From: Collinsella aerofaciens
GTDB lineage: Bacteria; Actinomycetota; Coriobacteriia; Coriobacteriales; Coriobacteriaceae
DNA length: 7,445 nucleotides
Assembly: GCA_030841765.1 (NCBI GenBank)
Contig: JAUUSS010000107.1
Span: 1 to 7,445 of the forward strand
Direction of reading: 5' to 3'
The stretch's first letter is position 1; each line of letters opens with the position of its first letter. The notes under the pieces are model-generated. The model was not told where the DNA came from and searched no databases. It saw only the letters and a list, made by a program, of their open reading frames with translations. Of this stretch, positions 1 through 5,801 are shown piece by piece. The translations under genes were made by a program, and so were the position numbers.

Positions 1-1
1 C

Positions 2-70
2 GTGGCAACCGTCCTTGCGGGAACAGCCGCTATCGCCGCAGGCACCATGGCGAGCCGTAAGCGTTCTTAG
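2..70 (+). CDS. C-terminal tail of a surface/membrane-anchored protein (partial)
   Basis: The reading frame open from the window edge encodes 22 residues ending in TAG. It has a small-residue hydrophobic stretch (VATVLAGTAAIAAGTMA) followed by a positively charged end (SRKRS). This is the layout of the last part of a Gram-positive cell-wall sorting signal, a membrane span plus basic stop-transfer tail. The LPXTG-type motif would lie about 10 residues further upstream, outside the window, so sortase anchoring cannot be confirmed; a simple C-terminal membrane anchor would look the same. A strong intrinsic terminator 57 bp downstream supports this being a real gene end. Nothing can be said about the function of the rest of the protein. 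Confidence 0.5.
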   Translation: MATVLAGTAAIAAGTMASRKRS

Positions 71-127
71 ACGCCTCTGCGCACATGGCAGCTCCCGCGA
101 AGGCCCCGAGCCCCAGCACCGTTTAAC

Positions 128-167
128 AACGCCACCGCCGAGCTCCCCTCCGGCGGTGGCGTTTTCC
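128..167 (+). terminator. Rho-independent terminator after the surface-protein tail
   Basis: A perfect 13-bp G+C-rich stem pairs 128-140 (AACGCCACCGCCG) with 151-163 (CGGCGGTGGCGTT) around a 10-nt loop. It is followed by a short T run (162-165). It lies 57 bp after the TAG of the left-edge gene and about 110 bp before the next start codon, so it ends the upstream transcript and separates it from the hydrolase gene. Confidence 0.85.
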
Positions 168-277
168 ATATGCGTCCGCAGGGGATGCACGAGATTGTCT
201 TTGGTCTAGCCCAACCGGCATACGCTGGCGTGCGACAATTGGGGCTGCCGATATCACAACACTGAGAGAAGGCCGTC

Positions 278-943
278 ATGGAAGCGCATCAAAAGCAGAT
301 AACCGTTTATTCGAATCATACGGAAAGCGCGCCTGTCATCTACCTTCCTGTGGTCGTGGGCGACGGCAGCGAGGTTTATAAGTGTTGCCGAGAGCTCGAC
401 TGTCCGCCATTCGCCCTCGTCACCATTGGCGGGCTCGATTGGAATCGCGAGCTGAGCCCCTGGGCATGCGACGGGACCGTACGCGATGCCGAGCCTTTCG
501 GCGGCCAAGCTGCCGATTTTCTTGATGAGCTGCTGAATCAGATAATCCCCCAGGTCGAGTCGTCGCTTCCTCAGCCGCCCACCTGGCGCGGCATTGCCGG
601 CTACTCGCTCGCGGGCCTCTTCGCACTCTGGTCCCTCTGGCAAACCGACGCCTTTGACCGCGCCGCGAGCGCATCGGGGTCGCTATGGTTTCCCGACTTT
701 GTCGACCGTGCCAGCACGGCCCCTTTTGCCGGCAGCCCGCAAGCCGTCTACCTGTCACTCGGCAAAAAGGAAACCAAGACGCCCAACCGCATGATGCGGC
801 ATGTACTCGACGACACACGCGCGATGGAAGCGTTGCTCGTCGAGCGCGGCATTCCAACAACGCTGGAGCTCAACCCCGGCAATCACTTTGCCCAAACCGA
901 CTTACGCATGGCCCGCGGCATCCACTGGATACTGACGCATTAA
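278..943 (+). CDS. Alpha/beta hydrolase, putative esterase family
   Basis: This encodes a 221-residue cytoplasmic protein with no signal peptide. The nucleophile elbow GYSLAG places Ser110 as the catalytic serine. The GNHF motif near the end gives His203 as the likely general base, and Glu165 in GKKETKT is the probable acid member of the triad. The fold and motifs fit the esterase D/Fes-like hydrolases (PF00756-like). It also resembles a short, conserved but uncharacterised gut-bacterial group that shares a CPPFALVTI-GGLDWNRELSPW block (residues 42-62) and an ASASGSLWFP block (130-139). The ATG is preceded 5 nt upstream by GAGAGAAGG, so the start is well supported. The gene stands alone between two terminators. 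It has no siderophore genes nearby, so a ferric-enterobactin esterase role is not supported. The substrate is unknown; a carboxylester or thioester is the reasonable default. No convincing promoter is visible in 168-277. Confidence 0.8.
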   Translation: MEAHQKQITVYSNHTESAPVIYLPVVVGDGSEVYKCCRELDCPPFALVTIGGLDWNRELSPWACDGTVRDAEPFGGQAADFLDELLNQIIPQVESSLPQPPTWRGIAGYSLAGLFALWSLWQTDAFDRAASASGSLWFPDFVDRASTAPFAGSPQAVYLSLGKKETKTPNRMMRHVLDDTRAMEALLVERGIPTTLELNPGNHFAQTDLRMARGIHWILTH

Positions 944-990
944 AAATGGTGCCCACACGCATATACGCATGGGCACCATATCTTGTTTTA
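942..990. terminator. Bidirectional terminator between convergent hydrolase and permease genes
   Basis: A 10-bp perfect stem pairs ATGGTGCCCA (946-955) with TGGGCACCAT (970-979) around a 14-nt loop. On the - strand it is followed at once by a T run (complement of A942-A945), which makes a good terminator for the permease transcript. On the + strand the tail ATCTTGTTTTA is a weaker U-rich tract serving the hydrolase gene. The stem begins 3 bp past the hydrolase stop, and the permease stop is 25 bp beyond the other arm. Confidence 0.8.
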
Positions 991-1004
991 GCTGAACGCA
1001 GCTG

Positions 1005-2339
1005 CTACTCAGCAGCCTCCTCAAGCTCGGAGACATCAAACTCAAAGTCGTTACCCGGCAGGATGGCGTTGAGCACGATGCCCACCAGTGAGCCCACGGC
1101 AATGCCGGACAGCGAAATGGTCACGCCGCCCAGCTCCAACACGATGGCGCCGGCGGTGCTGTACGCGATGCCGAGCGAAAGCACGAGCACCAGCGCGGCA
1201 ACCAGCACGTTGCGGTTGTTCTGGAAATCGACCTGGTTCTCGATGAGGTTGCGGACGCCCACAGCGCTGATCATGCCGTAGAGCACGAGCGACACACCGC
1301 CGATAACGCATGCCGGCATGGCGGCGATGACCGCGGCGAACTTGGGGCAGAACGAAAGCACGATGGCGCAACACGCGGCAATTCGAATTACGCGCGGGTC
1401 GAACACGCGCGTCAGGGCGAGCACGCCGGTGTTCTCGCCATACGTAGTGTTGGCCGGAGCGCCAAAGAGCGAAGCCAGAATCGTGGCAAGGCCGTCGCCG
1501 AGCAGCGTGCGATGCAGACCGGGATCGGCAATGTAGTTGCGCTCGCAAGTCGAACCGATAGCAGAGATATCGCCGATATGCTCGATCATGGTCGCGAAGG
1601 CCAGCGGCATGATGGTGATGATGGCCGTCGTGGCAAGACCGTTATCGAACTGCGGCCCAAAGAGTGCAAACACGGTGTTGTCCCACACGATGGGCAGACC
1701 GACCCACGGAGCGGCGGCAACGCCCGAGAAATCAACCTCGCCGAGCGCAGCCGCAACGGCATAGCTCACCACAACGCCCAGCAAAATCGGCACGATCTTG
1801 ACCATGCCACGGCCCCAGATGTTGCAGATGACGATAACGGCAACGCCAATGACAGCCACAAGCCAGTTGGTCTGGCAGTTAGCAATAGCGGAGCTCGCCA
1901 GGATCAGACCGATCGAAATGACGATGGGGCCAGTCACCACCGGCGGGAAGAAACGCATGACACGCTTGGCGCCAAAGGCGCGGAAGAGCGCCGCAAGCAC
2001 CGGATAAAGCAGGCCGGCGCAAGCAACGCCCAGACAAGCGTAGGGCAAAAGCTCGGTCTCGCCGTTGGGCGCGATTGCGGCATAACCGGCAATAAAGGCA
2101 AACGATGAGCCCAAAAATGCCGGCACCTTACCGCGCGACAGGAAGTGGAACAGCAGCGTGCCCAAACCGGCAAACAAAAGCGTTGCCGAAACCGAGAGAC
2201 CGGTGAGCACGGGCACCAGCACGGTGGCGCCAAACATGGCAAACAGGTGCTGCAGACCGAGCAAAAACATGCGCGGGCGGCCGAGCGACGATGCGTCGTA
2301 GATGGCATCGCTGGCGGCGGGCGTCGAGGACTGGGACAT
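1005..2339 (-). CDS. uraA: Uracil permease-type NCS2 transporter
   Basis: This encodes a 444-residue polytopic inner-membrane protein of the nucleobase:cation symporter-2 family, close in size to E. coli UraA and Bacillus PyrP. It should import uracil (possibly another pyrimidine or a xanthine) with protons. Hydrophobic segments run from about residue 24 to 428 in the 14-segment NCS2 pattern, followed by an acidic C-terminal tail. Substrate-site landmarks are IEHIGD (Glu253, His254, Asp257) and NTTYGENTGV (Glu302). These correspond to E. coli UraA Glu241 and Glu290; the His245 position is Asp257 here, as in related Gram-positive homologues as far as I recall. The ATG at 2339 has AAAGGA 5 nt upstream (complement of 2345-2350), whereas the upstream in-frame extension to 2453 is low-complexity leader. 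The gene lies 123 bp downstream of the methionine synthase-like gene on the same strand, with no clear terminator between them, so some read-through is possible. No PyrR attenuator is recognisable. Uracil over other bases is likely but not proven. Confidence 0.9.
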   Translation of the reverse strand: MSQSSTPAASDAIYDASSLGRPRMFLLGLQHLFAMFGATVLVPVLTGLSVSATLLFAGLGTLLFHFLSRGKVPAFLGSSFAFIAGYAAIAPNGETELLPYACLGVACAGLLYPVLAALFRAFGAKRVMRFFPPVVTGPIVISIGLILASSAIANCQTNWLVAVIGVAVIVICNIWGRGMVKIVPILLGVVVSYAVAAALGEVDFSGVAAAPWVGLPIVWDNTVFALFGPQFDNGLATTAIITIMPLAFATMIEHIGDISAIGSTCERNYIADPGLHRTLLGDGLATILASLFGAPANTTYGENTGVLALTRVFDPRVIRIAACCAIVLSFCPKFAAVIAAMPACVIGGVSLVLYGMISAVGVRNLIENQVDFQNNRNVLVAALVLVLSLGIAYSTAGAIVLELGGVTISLSGIAVGSLVGIVLNAILPGNDFEFDVSELEEAAE

Positions 2340-2409
2340 GAGAGTCCTTTCAAAATGGAAGGGCGCTCGAGCATAGCGGATTACCTGCCCGAACGATACG
2401 ATCCGAACC

Positions 2410-2415
2410 ATTGTA
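2410..2415 (-). promoter_or_regulatory. Possible -10 element for the permease gene
   Basis: On the - strand, TACAAT (5 of 6 to the consensus TATAAT) lies in the 123-bp gap, about 70 bp before the permease ATG. No good -35 hexamer stands 16-18 bp upstream, where the sequence is an alternating CG run. The assignment is weak and the gene may also be reached by read-through from upstream. Confidence 0.3.
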
Positions 2416-2462
2416 CGTGATACGCCATGTCTCGCGCGCGCCGTCACCTGCAAACGGTAACG

Positions 2463-3596
2463 TTACTTCCAAACGCGCTCAGCAATGCGCTTGACCAGCG
2501 CGATCTTTGCCCACTGTTCGTCCTCGGTCAGCTTGTTGCCAATCTCGCAGCTGGCAAAGCCGCACTGGGGCGACAGGTACAGGTTCTCGAGCGGCACGTA
2601 CTTTGCGGCCTCATGGATACGTTCGACGATAACGTCTTCGTCCTCAAGCTCTGCCGCCTTGGTGGTTACCAAACCCAGCACGACCTTCTTGCCCGGGGCA
2701 ACGTACTTGAGCGGCTCAAAACCGCCGGCGCGCGGCGTGTCGAACTCCAGATAGAACGCATCGACATCCTCATGCGCAAACAGGTACGGCGCGATGGGAT
2801 CGTAACCGCCCTCAAAGGCATAGGTGGAGTGGTAGTTGCCGCGGCACACATGCGTGTTGATGACCAGATCGTCGGGCTTGCCCTCGATGGCAGCGTTGTT
2901 GAGCGCCACGCCCAACTCGCTTACCTTTTGCAGGTCGACCGGGCTCATGCCGGTTTTGGCGACAAAATCGGTATCGCAGTAGATGCCCCAGGTGCAGTCG
3001 TCAAACTGGATGTTGCGGCAGCCTGCTGCGTACAGGTCGGCGATCACCGTGCGATAAGCGGCTGCAATGGCGCCGGCAAGTTCCTCATCGGTCTTATAGA
3101 CGGCACGCAGGCTCTCCTGCTGGCCGTCGCAGCGATCGAGCGTAACCTCAGAGAACGTCTGGATAGGCGCCGGGATGGTCTGGCGTGCGACCTGGCCCTC
3201 TCCCTCAAGCGCCTTGACAAACTTAAAGTGCTCGACGAACGGGTGGTTCTCGCCGCTAATGGGACCGGTAACCACAGCGGTGTCGGCCGTCGTCTCCTCG
3301 TCATGGAACATATAACCCGTGCGTGAGGTACGGCGCTCAATGCCGTTGAGTCCCCACATAAAATCGAGGTGCCAGTAGCTGCGGCGGAACTCGCCATCGG
3401 TAATCACCTGCAAGCCGGCAGCCTTCTGCTTGGCCACTAAGTCGCGGATGGCCTCGTCCTCGACGGCCTTAAGGCCGGAAGCGTCGAGTTTACCCGCGAC
3501 ATAGGCGGCACGGGCATCCTTTACAGCCTGCGGACGAAGAAAACTGCCGACGATATCGGCGCGAAACGGCGCGTTCGGTTGAATCGAAGTGCTCAT
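2463..3596 (-). CDS. Cobalamin-independent methionine synthase-like methyltransferase (MetE C-terminal-domain type)
   Basis: This 377-residue protein matches the length and layout of the short MetE-like proteins such as B. subtilis YxjG/YxjH. These keep only the catalytic barrel and lack the N-terminal half of full-length MetE (about 750 residues). All four expected zinc ligands are visible: His249 and Cys251 (NTHVC), Glu284 (FYLEFD) and Cys345 (SPQCGF). The N-terminal RADIVGSFLRP and TDGEFRR motifs are typical of the family. It probably transfers a methyl group to homocysteine or a related thiol. Short MetE forms may use methyl donors other than methyl-tetrahydropteroyl-triglutamate, so the donor is uncertain. 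The start at 3596 is chosen because AAAGGGAG (complement of 3603-3610) sits 6 nt upstream; the alternative ATG at 3614 lies upstream of that site. A probable promoter and LysR-type operator stand in the gap before it, and the adjacent upstream gene is an MtaR/MetR-like regulator. Control by methionine or homocysteine status is the likely inference. Confidence 0.85.
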   Translation of the reverse strand: MSTSIQPNAPFRADIVGSFLRPQAVKDARAAYVAGKLDASGLKAVEDEAIRDLVAKQKAAGLQVITDGEFRRSYWHLDFMWGLNGIERRTSRTGYMFHDEETTADTAVVTGPISGENHPFVEHFKFVKALEGEGQVARQTIPAPIQTFSEVTLDRCDGQQESLRAVYKTDEELAGAIAAAYRTVIADLYAAGCRNIQFDDCTWGIYCDTDFVAKTGMSPVDLQKVSELGVALNNAAIEGKPDDLVINTHVCRGNYHSTYAFEGGYDPIAPYLFAHEDVDAFYLEFDTPRAGGFEPLKYVAPGKKVVLGLVTTKAAELEDEDVIVERIHEAAKYVPLENLYLSPQCGFASCEIGNKLTEDEQWAKIALVKRIAERVWK

Positions 3597-3634
3597 AGGT
3601 ATCTCCCTTTGCATTGGTTGCTTTACTGGGACAG

Positions 3635-3663
3635 AGTATGAGCGCTCATATGGTCATCGTAAA
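3635..3663 (-). promoter_or_regulatory. Candidate promoter of the methionine synthase-like gene
   Basis: On the - strand, TTTACG (3658-3663) and CATACT (3635-3640) are separated by exactly 17 bp, each matching 4 of 6 of the housekeeping consensus. Transcription would start near 3628, leaving a leader of about 32 nt that carries the ribosome binding site. The weak hexamers suit an activator-dependent promoter. Other AT-rich -10-like stretches nearby (around 3661-3676) are alternatives. Confidence 0.4.
3637..3650. promoter_or_regulatory. 14-bp perfect palindrome over the candidate -10
   Basis: TATGAGCGCTCATA reads the same on both strands and overlaps the candidate -10 and part of the spacer of the promoter just described. 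A site here would suit a repressor operator, or the promoter-proximal site of the LysR-type regulator. I do not recognise the motif as a known operator. Confidence 0.4.
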
Positions 3664-3682
3664 ATATACGTTTATAACAGTT

Positions 3683-3705
3683 TGATATAGATGCTTCCTA
3701 TATCA
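3683..3705. promoter_or_regulatory. Putative LysR-type operator (TGATATAG-N7-CTATATCA)
   Basis: This is a perfect 8-bp inverted repeat with a 7-nt spacer. It contains the LysR T-N11-A pattern and the inner core TATAG-N7-CTATA. Its centre (3694) lies about 66 bp upstream of the start site predicted for the methionine synthase-like gene, the usual place for a LysR activator recognition site. The arrangement TATAG-N7-CTATA is, as I recall it, the half-site spacing reported for the streptococcal MtaR/MetR MET-box. The regulator encoded just upstream resembles that subfamily. Confidence 0.6.
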
Positions 3706-3751
3706 GTCTGGACTGTCATAAAGAGACTTGAACCGTGCGGAGCACAGCAGC

Positions 3752-4648
3752 CTAGATATGCTGACGAATCGCGTCGATATAGGCCCGACCGTAGCGCGTG
3801 AGCGTCGTGTTCTTGCGCGTGATGAAGCCAATCTCCATGTACTCGTCCACGTCGAGCGGAATCGAGATAATGCCGGGGCCGTTGAGCTCGTGGCTGATCA
3901 CGCCCGAGCATACCGTGTAGCCGTTGAGGCCCATGGCCAAATTGAACAACGTCGCACGGTCGCGCACGCGGATATTTTTGCGACGCTCGAACGTCGAGGT
4001 CAGCTCCTCGGAATAGTAAAACGAGTTGTAGCTGCCCTGCTCGTAGGACAGGAACGGGTAGTCTTCCAGATCCTCGAGCGTCACGCTGGAGCGGCCCGCC
4101 AGCGGATGGTCGGCGCAGACGAAGACATGCGGCGTGGCGCAGAAGAGCCCTTCGAACACGAGCTCGTTGGCGGCAAGCATGCGCTCGATGACCTCGCGAT
4201 TGTGCTCCGACAGATACAGGATGCCGAGTTCGCTTTTCATATGCGCGACATCCTCGATAATTTCGTGGGTCTGCTCCTCGCGCAGGGTAAAGTCGTAGCG
4301 CGCGGCATCGAACTCGCGGATCACATCGACAAACGCATTAACGGCAAAGGAATAATGCTGGCAGCTCACACTAAAGTGCGGCACCTGCTCGGACGTGCCT
4401 TTGTACTTGCCCTCGAGCAGGTCGGCCTGGTCGAGCACCTGGCGCGCGTAGCCCAAGAAGGTCTCGCCTTCCTCGGACACAATGACGCCCTTGTTGGTGC
4501 GCTCAAAGATATGCACACCCATCTCGTTTTCGAGATCGCGAATCGACGCGGTAATCGAGGGCTGCGACACAAAGAGCCGGCGCGAGGCCTCGGTGATGCT
4601 ACCGCATTCGGCAACCTTAACAACATATCTGAGCTGCTGGAGCTTCAT
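3752..4648 (-). CDS. LysR-type transcriptional regulator, MtaR/CpsY/MetR-like
   Basis: This is a 298-residue LysR-type regulator of normal length. An N-terminal winged helix-turn-helix spans about residues 1-60 (MKLQQLRY, then AECGSITEASRRLFVSQPSI as the HTH), followed by a linker helix and a periplasmic-binding-protein-like effector domain. Several blocks (SVSCQHYSFAVNAFVDVI, LREEQTHEIIEDV, PFLSYEQGSYNSFYYSEE, RATLFNLAMGLNGYT, ISIPLDVDE) closely resemble, from memory, streptococcal MtaR/CpsY/MetR. Those proteins control methionine uptake and synthesis. The start at 4648 is supported by AGGGAG 6 nt upstream; the longer in-frame extension to 4855 lies inside the HAD gene. Only 10 bp separate it from the HAD stop, and its ribosome binding site overlaps that stop codon, so the two are co-transcribed and probably coupled. 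The likely target is the downstream methionine synthase-like gene, which carries a matching inverted repeat. The effector (homocysteine or O-acetylhomoserine in relatives) is not known here. Confidence 0.87.
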   Translation of the reverse strand: MKLQQLRYVVKVAECGSITEASRRLFVSQPSITASIRDLENEMGVHIFERTNKGVIVSEEGETFLGYARQVLDQADLLEGKYKGTSEQVPHFSVSCQHYSFAVNAFVDVIREFDAARYDFTLREEQTHEIIEDVAHMKSELGILYLSEHNREVIERMLAANELVFEGLFCATPHVFVCADHPLAGRSSVTLEDLEDYPFLSYEQGSYNSFYYSEELTSTFERRKNIRVRDRATLFNLAMGLNGYTVCSGVISHELNGPGIISIPLDVDEYMEIGFITRKNTTLTRYGRAYIDAIRQHI

Positions 4649-4658
4649 AGCCTTCTCC

Positions 4659-5567
4659 CTAGACGTTCGTGACGCCAAAACCTGCCGCGTCCATTTGACG
4701 CATAAACGACGGCATCTCCCCCGTCGCGGCGCAGGCGGCAATCTGATGCAGAGCCCCGGCGACCGCATCATCTGCCGCAGCGCCGATATGCCAGCGCGCC
4801 GCCGCCGTGACGACCTCGTTGGCATTAGCGACTGCAACGGAGTTGGGAACGGCATCGATCATGGGCAAATCGTTATCGGAATCGCCGAATACGGCCACCT
4901 CGTCGGGCGTCAGGCCCAAAGCGCGCGCCAGCTCCAGCGCAGCGCAGCCCTTGTCCCAACCAGCCGGAAGGATGTCGAACAGGCGCACTCGGTTGTTGGG
5001 AAACACAAGCGAGAGTTCCGGCACCTCAGCGGCAACGCGCTCACGTAGCTCCGCGAGCTCCTCACGCGAACGGGCACTCCAGATATTCGCCTTAAACACC
5101 GACGCGTCATCGACGACGGGACGACATGGGGCCTCTTCGCCTTTGAGCCACGCGTTGCCGCCCGACTCCATGGCGCGACGAACGCGCTCGGGGTCACTCG
5201 TCACACAATGGGCATCGTTGCCCCAAAAGTCATCGCCCAGGCTGTAGACTTTTAGAAATGTATCGTCGGTCTCTTGCTCCAGATAGTCGGCCAAACGCAT
5301 CAGAGCATCGTTGTCGATTGCGCGCGAGGCGACTACTTCGCCGTCAACAAACATCACCTGGCCGTTACAGAACGCACCGGTCGAATAACACTCGGAACGG
5401 TTTTTGAACATCCAGCCCATCGCGGACGGCTGGCGACCCGAAACCGGGCCAAAGTGCAGACCCGCCGCCTGCATGGCATGAATGCCCTCAATGGCGTAGT
5501 CGCTGGCGCCGTCATGCCCGGCCGGAATCAGCGTATCGTCCATATCGGTCAGCACAAGTTTGATCAT
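4659..5567 (-). CDS. Cof-type HAD-IIB family phosphatase
   Basis: This 302-residue cytoplasmic hydrolase of the haloacid dehalogenase superfamily carries the full motif set. Motif I is DMDDTL (nucleophile Asp8, acid/base Asp10), motif II is SGR (Ser43), motif III is the lysine in WDKG (Lys206), and motif IV is GDSDND (Asp229, Asp233) for Mg2+. The large insert between motifs II and III (about residues 75-195) is the C2B-type cap, which places it in subfamily IIB with Cof, YbiV and YidA. Such enzymes dephosphorylate small metabolites such as sugar phosphates, FMN, PLP or HMP-PP, and sequence alone does not fix the substrate. The ATG at 5567 has only a modest GGGGA upstream. It is first in an operon with the LysR regulator and is divergent from the TPP-controlled thiM operon. 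A link to thiamine intermediates is therefore possible but unproven. Confidence 0.88.
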   Translation of the reverse strand: MIKLVLTDMDDTLIPAGHDGASDYAIEGIHAMQAAGLHFGPVSGRQPSAMGWMFKNRSECYSTGAFCNGQVMFVDGEVVASRAIDNDALMRLADYLEQETDDTFLKVYSLGDDFWGNDAHCVTSDPERVRRAMESGGNAWLKGEEAPCRPVVDDASVFKANIWSARSREELAELRERVAAEVPELSLVFPNNRVRLFDILPAGWDKGCAALELARALGLTPDEVAVFGDSDNDLPMIDAVPNSVAVANANEVVTAAARWHIGAAADDAVAGALHQIAACAATGEMPSFMRQMDAAGFGVTNV

Positions 5568-5595
5568 GAGGTCCCCATTCGTATCGGTCCTACCT

Positions 5596-5601
5596 ATTGT
5601 A
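5596..5601 (-). promoter_or_regulatory. Possible -10 of the HAD-lysR operon
   Basis: On the - strand TACAAT (5 of 6 to consensus) lies about 29 bp before the HAD start codon, giving a predicted leader of roughly 22 nt. The -35 position would fall inside the loop of the 5605-5639 palindrome (ACAGGT or GACAGG), which matches the consensus poorly. It is plausible by position only. Confidence 0.35.
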
Positions 5602-5604
5602 ACG

Positions 5605-5639
5605 ACCTGCCAAAATAAACCTGTCCCTTTTTGGCAGGT
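5605..5639. repeat. Imperfect-loop palindrome, REP-like element candidate
   Basis: ACCTGCCAAAA (5605-5615) pairs perfectly with TTTTGGCAGGT (5629-5639), an 11-bp stem around a 13-nt loop. The loop contains AAACCTGTCCC, whose complement has the GGGACAGG core that I recall from short dispersed palindromes in bacterial intergenic regions. It sits exactly between the divergent HAD and thi transcripts. It could be a REP-like repeat, a bidirectional operator, or both. It is not a convincing terminator, because neither strand has a gene ending here. Confidence 0.55.
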
Positions 5640-5663
5640 GCGTTAGTATAGGGAACAACAGAT

Positions 5664-5760
5664 TCGATGCGGGAGTGCCGGCGGTGCAAACCACAAGGCT
5701 GAGAGGGCATAGGGCCCAATCCTTTGAACCTGTCAGTTAATGCTGGCGTAGGGAGCATGC
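5664..5760 (+). ncRNA. TPP riboswitch aptamer (THI element)
   Basis: The conserved core of the thiamine pyrophosphate aptamer is plain: GGCTGAGAGGG (5697-5707), CCTTTGAACCTG (5721-5732), GTTAATGCTGGCGTAGGGA (5736-5754). The 5' block is GGGAGTGCC (5671-5679), one base longer than the usual GGGGTGC. The closing P1 helix can form from ATGC (5667-5670) with GCAT (5755-5758). The GCTGAGA pyrimidine-sensing and TGCTGGCG/TAGGGA pyrophosphate-sensing segments are intact. It stands just upstream of thiM with a terminator hairpin in between, so TPP binding should reduce expression of the thiM-UPF0045-thiE operon. A weak -10-like TAGTAT (5644-5649) would start transcription shortly before the aptamer. 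Confidence 0.95.
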
Positions 5761-5770
5761 CGCCTTTACA

Positions 5771-5801
5771 GGGGCGCTGTCTATGCACAGCGCCCCTTTT
5801 C
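5771..5801 (+). terminator. Intrinsic terminator of the TPP riboswitch expression platform
   Basis: GGGGCGCTGT (5771-5780) pairs perfectly with ACAGCGCCCC (5787-5796) around a 6-nt loop, followed by TTTTC. It lies 10 nt after the aptamer and 22 nt before the thiM start codon, so it is the transcriptional off-switch used when TPP is bound. A mutually exclusive antiterminator is not obvious by eye. CGCC at 5761-5764 could compete for GGCG in the 5' arm. Confidence 0.9.

Noticed and set aside
1512..2108. 198-codon open frame on + opposite the permease
   Set aside because: It is a hydrophilic His/Asp/Arg-rich shadow of a membrane protein gene.
2340..2462. PyrR attenuator or terminator before the permease
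   Set aside because: No PyrR anti-antiterminator loop and no hairpin followed by a T run is visible. The GTAACGTTAC palindrome overlapping the upstream stop is too short and has no T tract.
2427..3326. 299-codon open frame on + opposite the methionine synthase-like gene
   Set aside because: The opposite strand carries all four zinc ligands in the right order; this frame shows no family motifs.
3597..3751. SAM or other methionine riboswitch upstream of the methionine synthase-like gene
   Set aside because: No S-box, SAM-II/III or T-box conserved blocks are visible, and the gap is AT-rich with operator-like palindromes instead.
3728..4672. 314-codon open frame on + opposite the LysR gene
   Set aside because: It is antisense to a convincing LysR regulator, has no ribosome binding site or recognisable motifs, and its composition is that of a shadow frame.
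4649..4855. N-terminal extension of the LysR protein
   Set aside because: It lies within the HAD coding sequence and is Arg/Pro-rich; the MKLQQLRY start is typical of the family and has a good ribosome binding site.
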